This document shows, one piece after another, positions 60,293-64,000 of a DNA stretch of 64,000 bases. Origin of the DNA: Bacteroidota bacterium (GTDB taxonomy: Bacteria > Bacteroidota > Bacteroidia > Cytophagales > Cyclobacteriaceae); the NCBI GenBank assembly GCA_023417785.1, contig JAEZEH010000096.1, positions 1-64,000 on the forward strand, in the 5' to 3' direction. Below the pieces are notes generated by a model, which worked only from the letters and a program-made list of their open reading frames with translations, did no database searches and was not told the origin of the DNA. Positions within the stretch are counted from its first letter, which is position 1, and the number at the start of each line of letters is the position of its first letter. A program made the translations under genes and the position numbers.

Positions 60293-60824
60293 TTACATGC
60301 TGATCCGAGAGTTAAGGATCGTGTCTTTGTTGTCAGTTGTTGGCCGCAGTTCATAATTAATCATTCCAGCTATGCTTCGCCATTTCTTGCTACTACTTTC
60401 GTATCTTTCCGTCACCATAAAACCTCTTGAATAAATAATTTTGTAAGTGTTAGAATCTTTCCCCTTTTCAAGTCTAATACCTATTGGAGCCTGATGATCC
60501 TCCGGGACAGGTTTGCCTTCCTTTGCTATATTCTCCAGGCTCTTAATCAAGACTTCTGATCGGGTTTTTTGAACAAAATTGACTACGACGACAGACAGTA
60601 GTTGCGAACCAAAAAAAATCGGAATAATCGAACTGATGAATAGTACCCTGGGTACAGAAGAACGCTTAACAAGGCTGATAATAAGAGATACTATACATCC
60701 CGAAAGTGACAGCGAGAGGAATTAGCAGGTAAAACATCTCAAACACTACAAGCCGGTCCACGAACGGGAAAATTAATCCCGCTATCGCTATTATCGACAA
60801 CGCAGCTTTAGTCATTCTAGTCAT
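60293..60824 (-). pseudogene. Small membrane protein split by a frameshift
   Basis: From ATG 60824 the minus strand encodes 52 residues with two membrane helices (LSIIAIAGLIFPFV, FYLLIPLAVTFG) and stops at 60666-60668. The next frame is open from about 60740 to 60293, without a good start codon. It continues with a third helix (VLFISSIIPIFFGSQLLSVV) and a soluble tail (IGIRLEKGKDSNTYKIIYSR, KWRSIAGMINYELRP). The two frames overlap across about 70 bp and together make one plausible protein of about 175 residues. A one-base shift in that overlap is likely. No family was recognised. Confidence 0.5.
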
Positions 60825-60925
60825 CACCTCGTCGTAGTGTAATTATCACCAACTCGCAGATACTTGCAACTTGCAACACTCGAAGCCCCTGCTTATGAAA
60901 GCCCAATTGTACATCCAAAACATCT

Positions 60926-60954
60926 AAAACAGGTTCGAATCAAGTTCGAACCTG
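60926..60954 (-). terminator. Terminator of the Gfo/Idh gene
   Basis: CAGGTTCGAA / TTCGAACCTG form a 10-bp perfect stem with a 5-nt loop. On the minus strand TTTT follows. Confidence 0.75.
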
Positions 60955-60981
60955 CTCCGGTATTTCGCTTGACAATACCCT

Positions 60982-62331
60982 CTACGCGAAATACTTCGTA
61001 ACCCCCGGAGTAGCTACCGGATAAAATCCATTGGCATCGGGTTTCACCGGTGGTTCGGCATCCCAGGCAAACTTCGCCGGCATGATGCTTAGGCCTGAAT
61101 TCAACACCTTATCCCACTCCATCACCTGGCCTGAATACGTTGCCATTCGGCCCATGATAGAAGTCAGCGTGGCTTTCGCACCGTTCTCGGTATCATCGAA
61201 CTTGTACTCGCCTTTGGCAATGGCCGCAAATAGTTCATCGTGTTCGGACTGATATGGATTGTTCTCGCTTTTCTTGTCGAACTTGTAAAGATTCTTGCCC
61301 TTACTTTGAATTTCACCTGCACCGCATTTCACAACTCCTTTTGTACCGACAATCATTTCGTCAACGATCGCATAGGTACCCTTGATGTGGCGGCACTGAC
61401 TATTCAAAACCGATCCGTCGGCATAGTGATATTCGACGTAATGGTGATCGAATATTTCACCATATTCCTTACCCGTGCGAACCTGCCGTCCACCCATGCC
61501 CTGGGCCCTAACAGGGTAGCCTCCCTTAAACCAGTTGAACACATCGATGTTGTGTATATGCTGTTCAGTAATGTGGTCACCACACAGCCAGTTGAAATAA
61601 TACCAGTTCCGCATCTGATATTCCATTTCAGTTTGGCCCGCCTCCCGCGTCTTGACCCACACACCATCGTTATTCCACCATACTTGTCCGGAGGTGATGT
61701 CGCCAATCATTCCATCTTTAACACGTTTGTAAAGTTCGCGGTATGAATTCTGGTAGTGTCGTTGCAGCCCCACGACAACATTCAATTTCTTTTGCTTCGC
61801 GATCGCCGCGGCTTCGAGCACTTTTTTCACTCCGGCAGGATCGGTGGCTACGGGCTTTTCCATAAACACATGTTTTCCCTGTCGCACCGCTTCTTCAAAA
61901 TGGATCGGACGGAAACCTGGAGGTGTCGTAAGGATAATAACGTCAGCCAGAGCTATGGCTTTCTTATATCCATCGAACCCGACGAATTTTGTTTCTTCCG
62001 TTACGGTAATCTTGTCCTTCACATTTCCAGCGGCGCCCGACCAGTCGGAAAGATCATCCTGCGTAAGGGCGTCATAGCATTCATCCAGGCGGTCGCGGAA
62101 TGCATCAGCCATAGCCACCAGTTTAACATTCTGCTTGGTGAGCAGCGCTTGCATGGCAGCACCGGTTCCCCGGCCACCGCAGCCGATGACGGCAACTTTG
62201 ATTGCATCATCGACTGAGTTAAAGTAACCTGCGTTCGACATCAGGGGCATTGCCATCAGGCCACCCGTTGCAAGTGCCGAACTTTTTAAAAATGTCCGGC
62301 GCGTTGTGTTTGCATTTTCTTTGGTATTCAT
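60982..62331 (-). CDS. Gfo/Idh/MocA-family oxidoreductase, Tat-exported
   Basis: The 449-residue protein has a Tat signal (TTRRTFLKSSALATGGLM). The NAD-binding Rossmann domain has AVIGCGGRGTGAAMQAL and ADVIILTTPPGFRP, and the catalytic EKP motif lies in VFMEKPVATDPAGVKKV. The C-terminal domain has DHITEQHIHNIDVFNWF and YHYADGSVLNSQCRH. Export through Tat fits the pre-folded cofactor-bound state typical of periplasmic members such as glucose-fructose oxidoreductase. The substrate is unknown. It is preceded by the SUMF1-like gene on the same strand (48-bp gap). Confidence 0.94.
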   Translation of the reverse strand: MNTKENANTTRRTFLKSSALATGGLMAMPLMSNAGYFNSVDDAIKVAVIGCGGRGTGAAMQALLTKQNVKLVAMADAFRDRLDECYDALTQDDLSDWSGAAGNVKDKITVTEETKFVGFDGYKKAIALADVIILTTPPGFRPIHFEEAVRQGKHVFMEKPVATDPAGVKKVLEAAAIAKQKKLNVVVGLQRHYQNSYRELYKRVKDGMIGDITSGQVWWNNDGVWVKTREAGQTEMEYQMRNWYYFNWLCGDHITEQHIHNIDVFNWFKGGYPVRAQGMGGRQVRTGKEYGEIFDHHYVEYHYADGSVLNSQCRHIKGTYAIVDEMIVGTKGVVKCGAGEIQSKGKNLYKFDKKSENNPYQSEHDELFAAIAKGEYKFDDTENGAKATLTSIMGRMATYSGQVMEWDKVLNSGLSIMPAKFAWDAEPPVKPDANGFYPVATPGVTKYFA

Positions 62332-62379
62332 AGGCTTTGGTATACATCCACATCATTCACGTGTGGATCGGTGAAACTG

Positions 62380-63324
62380 TTATTTTAGGTACGCTGCATA
62401 AAAGGATTCAATCTCTTCTTCCGACGGTTGTTTTACGGGCCGCACAAGCCGGAATCCCATGAACATACCGTCGGTGAGCCACCAGCGGCTTTTGGGAATC
62501 TGCGGATCGCGTTGATTCCAATCAGCCTTCGACGGGATACGATTAGTGCATCTGATTTCGGTTTTTTCATCCAAATAAGATCCGCCTCTCGCGGTACGCG
62601 GATACTTTGTGCCCGGTTTTGTTACGGGGTCTTTTACGCCATCAGCAAGGTTAGCATATGCCGACGCATCATATTGATTGAGGGTCCATTCGCTCAGATT
62701 ACCCAACATATCATAGATCCCCCACGCGTTGGGCTTCAGTTGCTTCACTTTTTGATATTTACCGTTGCTGTTTTCACGAAAGAAAGCATGTTCCTTAAGT
62801 TCCTTCAGATTCTGCGGAACCGACGTGGGCGACCCTGCGCGGCACGCATATTCCCATTCAGCCTCAGTGGGTAAGCGGAAAAATACACCGGTTTGTTCAT
62901 AAAGCCATTTGCAGTACATGATGGCCGCGGTCTGACTTAAACTGTTCGTTGGGTTCCGGGCATCGCGACCCATCCCCCAGGTAAGATCGATATACTGCGC
63001 CGTAGGTCGTGAAACGGCATCCACCTTTACGGCTTTCGTCTGCGGAACGTCGTAGTTCTTAAAAAAAGTATCCCATTCGGCAAAAGTCACTTCGTGTTCG
63101 CCAATGTAAAAGGATGAAAGATTAATTTTCCGTTGGGGCCCCTCATCTTCCTCACGAACGACCTCCGACGGTGGGCTTCCCATGAGAAAAGATCCTCCCG
63201 GAACCTGAATCATTTTAAACGTTACCGACGTACCAGGAACGGTATGTACTTCACTTTTGAGATTCTGAGCGCTAACACTGCTTCCCACTAACGCCAGGAG
63301 AGTACCAAGAAATAACTTTTTCAA
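62380..63324 (-). CDS. Formylglycine-generating-enzyme-like (SUMF1/FGE-sulfatase domain) exported protein
   Basis: The 314-residue protein has a signal peptide (LGTLLALVGSSVSAQ). The FGE-sulfatase fold spans about 35-300: MIQVPGGSFLMGSPPSEVVR, ISSFYIGEHEVTF-like LSSFYIGEHEVTFAEWDTFF, FFRLPTEAEWEYACRAGS, GIYDMLGNLSEWTLNQYDAS, ARGGSYLDEKTEIRCTNRIP and MFMGFRLVRPV. Sulfatases are not seen nearby, so it may be a non-modifying paralog such as a gliding (GldJ/K-like) or carbohydrate-binding module. It may form an operon with the Gfo/Idh gene. Confidence 0.9.
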   Translation of the reverse strand: MKKLFLGTLLALVGSSVSAQNLKSEVHTVPGTSVTFKMIQVPGGSFLMGSPPSEVVREEDEGPQRKINLSSFYIGEHEVTFAEWDTFFKNYDVPQTKAVKVDAVSRPTAQYIDLTWGMGRDARNPTNSLSQTAAIMYCKWLYEQTGVFFRLPTEAEWEYACRAGSPTSVPQNLKELKEHAFFRENSNGKYQKVKQLKPNAWGIYDMLGNLSEWTLNQYDASAYANLADGVKDPVTKPGTKYPRTARGGSYLDEKTEIRCTNRIPSKADWNQRDPQIPKSRWWLTDGMFMGFRLVRPVKQPSEEEIESFYAAYLK

Positions 63325-63406
63325 TAAATACAGGTTTGGATTTCCAATTTAGAGATTAAACCCTCCGATGGCAACCTGTTTTGTCCTGTGTCTGACAGAT
63401 TCCCGT

Positions 63407-64000
63407 CTATTTTTCACGGCGGATCAGCGCCATATAGAAACCATCAAAGCCTTCGGAGGGCCATAGATGGTTGTCCCGGATCAATGTAAAGTCGCCGTTT
63501 TTCGAATCAAGAAAGGCTGCGACCTGATTTTCATTCTCCGACGGAAGGACACTGCATGTGGAATACACCATTAAACCACCCGGCTTTAATATCTGGGAAT
63601 AGTCATTGAGAATTTTCTCCTGAAGAGCCCGGACCTCATCAATAAACTGTGGAGCAAGTTTCCATTTCGCATCTGGGTTGCGTTTTAAAACACCGGTGCC
63701 TGAGCACGGCACATCGAGTAACAACCGGTCTGCCGAGTTGTGCAGTCGTTTAATCACTTTGGAGGAGTCGATGACCTTGGCTTCAAGGTTTGATACGCCG
63801 GCCCGCCGGGCACGCTTTTGAAGTTCGTCCAGTTTCCATTGCTCCACATCCATTGCCAGAATACGGCCTTTGTTTTTCATCAGCGAAGCGATATGAAGGG
63901 TTTTTCCGCCAGCACCCGCGCACGCGTCGATAACCCTCATACCCGGTTCCGGTTCGAGATAATAACCCACCGCCTGCGATGATGCGTCCTGGACTTCGAA
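63407..64000 (-). CDS. RsmB/NOP-family rRNA m5C methyltransferase, 5' part outside the window
   Basis: The minus-strand frame is open to the window edge (the edge reads FEVQDASSQAVGYYLEPEPG). The C-terminal about 198 residues contain SAM motif I VIDACAGAGGKTLHIASLMK, MDVEQWKLDELQKRARRAGV, LLLDVPCSGTGVLKRNPDAK (Pro-Cys motif IV) and VYSTCSVLPSENENQVAAFL (motif VI, catalytic Cys). It methylates cytosine in RNA; 16S rRNA is the usual target. The N-terminal NusB-like domain, if present, is not visible. Confidence 0.93.
   Translation of the reverse strand, partial: FEVQDASSQAVGYYLEPEPGMRVIDACAGAGGKTLHIASLMKNKGRILAMDVEQWKLDELQKRARRAGVSNLEAKVIDSSKVIKRLHNSADRLLLDVPCSGTGVLKRNPDAKWKLAPQFIDEVRALQEKILNDYSQILKPGGLMVYSTCSVLPSENENQVAAFLDSKNGDFTLIRDNHLWPSEGFDGFYMALIRREK

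Overview
The window looks like chromosomal DNA of a free-living member of the Bacteroidota, most likely Cytophagales. The evidence is a SusC/SusD pair, several lipoprotein signal peptides, DUF4252 proteins, candidate promoters of the TTTG / TAnnTTTG type, and a Bacteroidota-style SOS cassette. The genus is not resolved. No rRNA, tRNA, CRISPR array or complete insertion sequence was seen.

Positions 1-12178 (minus strand) form a polysaccharide utilisation locus. It holds a SusC-type TonB receptor, a SusD-type lipoprotein, a lipoprotein with two LamG-like domains, and two paralogous glucoamylase-family (PF10091, GH144-like) lipoproteins, the last cut by the window edge. Just upstream lies a 7TM-DISM receptor whose cytoplasmic end is an IS1595-transposase-type zinc ribbon plus helical region, with no DDE nuclease. 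It is a candidate membrane-bound regulator of the locus. Positions 12248-20350 (minus strand) carry an S1/P1-type nuclease or phospholipase C and a four-gene planctomycete-type oxidative cluster: DUF1549/DUF1553 cytochrome, DUF1501, TIM-barrel isomerase, and DUF2231-cytochrome-LRR.

Positions 20566-36055 (plus strand) hold an aminotransferase followed by the branched-chain amino acid genes ilvE-ilvD-ilvB-ilvN-ilvC, ilvA and leuC-leuD-leuB-leuA. The ilv operon is preceded by a 40-residue leader peptide rich in Val, Ile and Leu, a terminator, and a 7-bp competing antiterminator pairing: a textbook-type attenuator. The leu operon has a Leu-rich mini-ORF, two terminators, and a 15-bp element identical to one in the ilv leader. 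LeuA lacks the usual C-terminal regulatory domain and IlvN is a single short ACT domain.

Positions 36176-50727 are mostly housekeeping genes: a compact minus-strand operon with a macrodomain protein, Dtd and a VanX-like dipeptidase; HesB/IscA, FolB, DivIVA, WD40, Sfp-type PPTase, BI-1, a PQQ sugar dehydrogenase; and an ECF sigma factor with a putative anti-sigma protein, two DUF4252 proteins and an ABC exporter. At 50832-51631 is a degraded, probably frameshifted zincin-like gene.

Positions 51628-60212 are an SOS/translesion region: DnaE2-like polymerase, a 110-bp tandem repeat, RecQ, a 2'-5' RNA ligase-like protein, Pol IV (DinB) and a LexA-like XRE-S24 repressor, with palindromes near the dinB and lexA-like starts. 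Positions 60293-64000 hold a frameshifted small membrane protein, a Tat-type Gfo/Idh oxidoreductase, a formylglycine-generating-enzyme-like protein, and the C-terminal part of an RsmB-type rRNA methyltransferase cut by the window edge.
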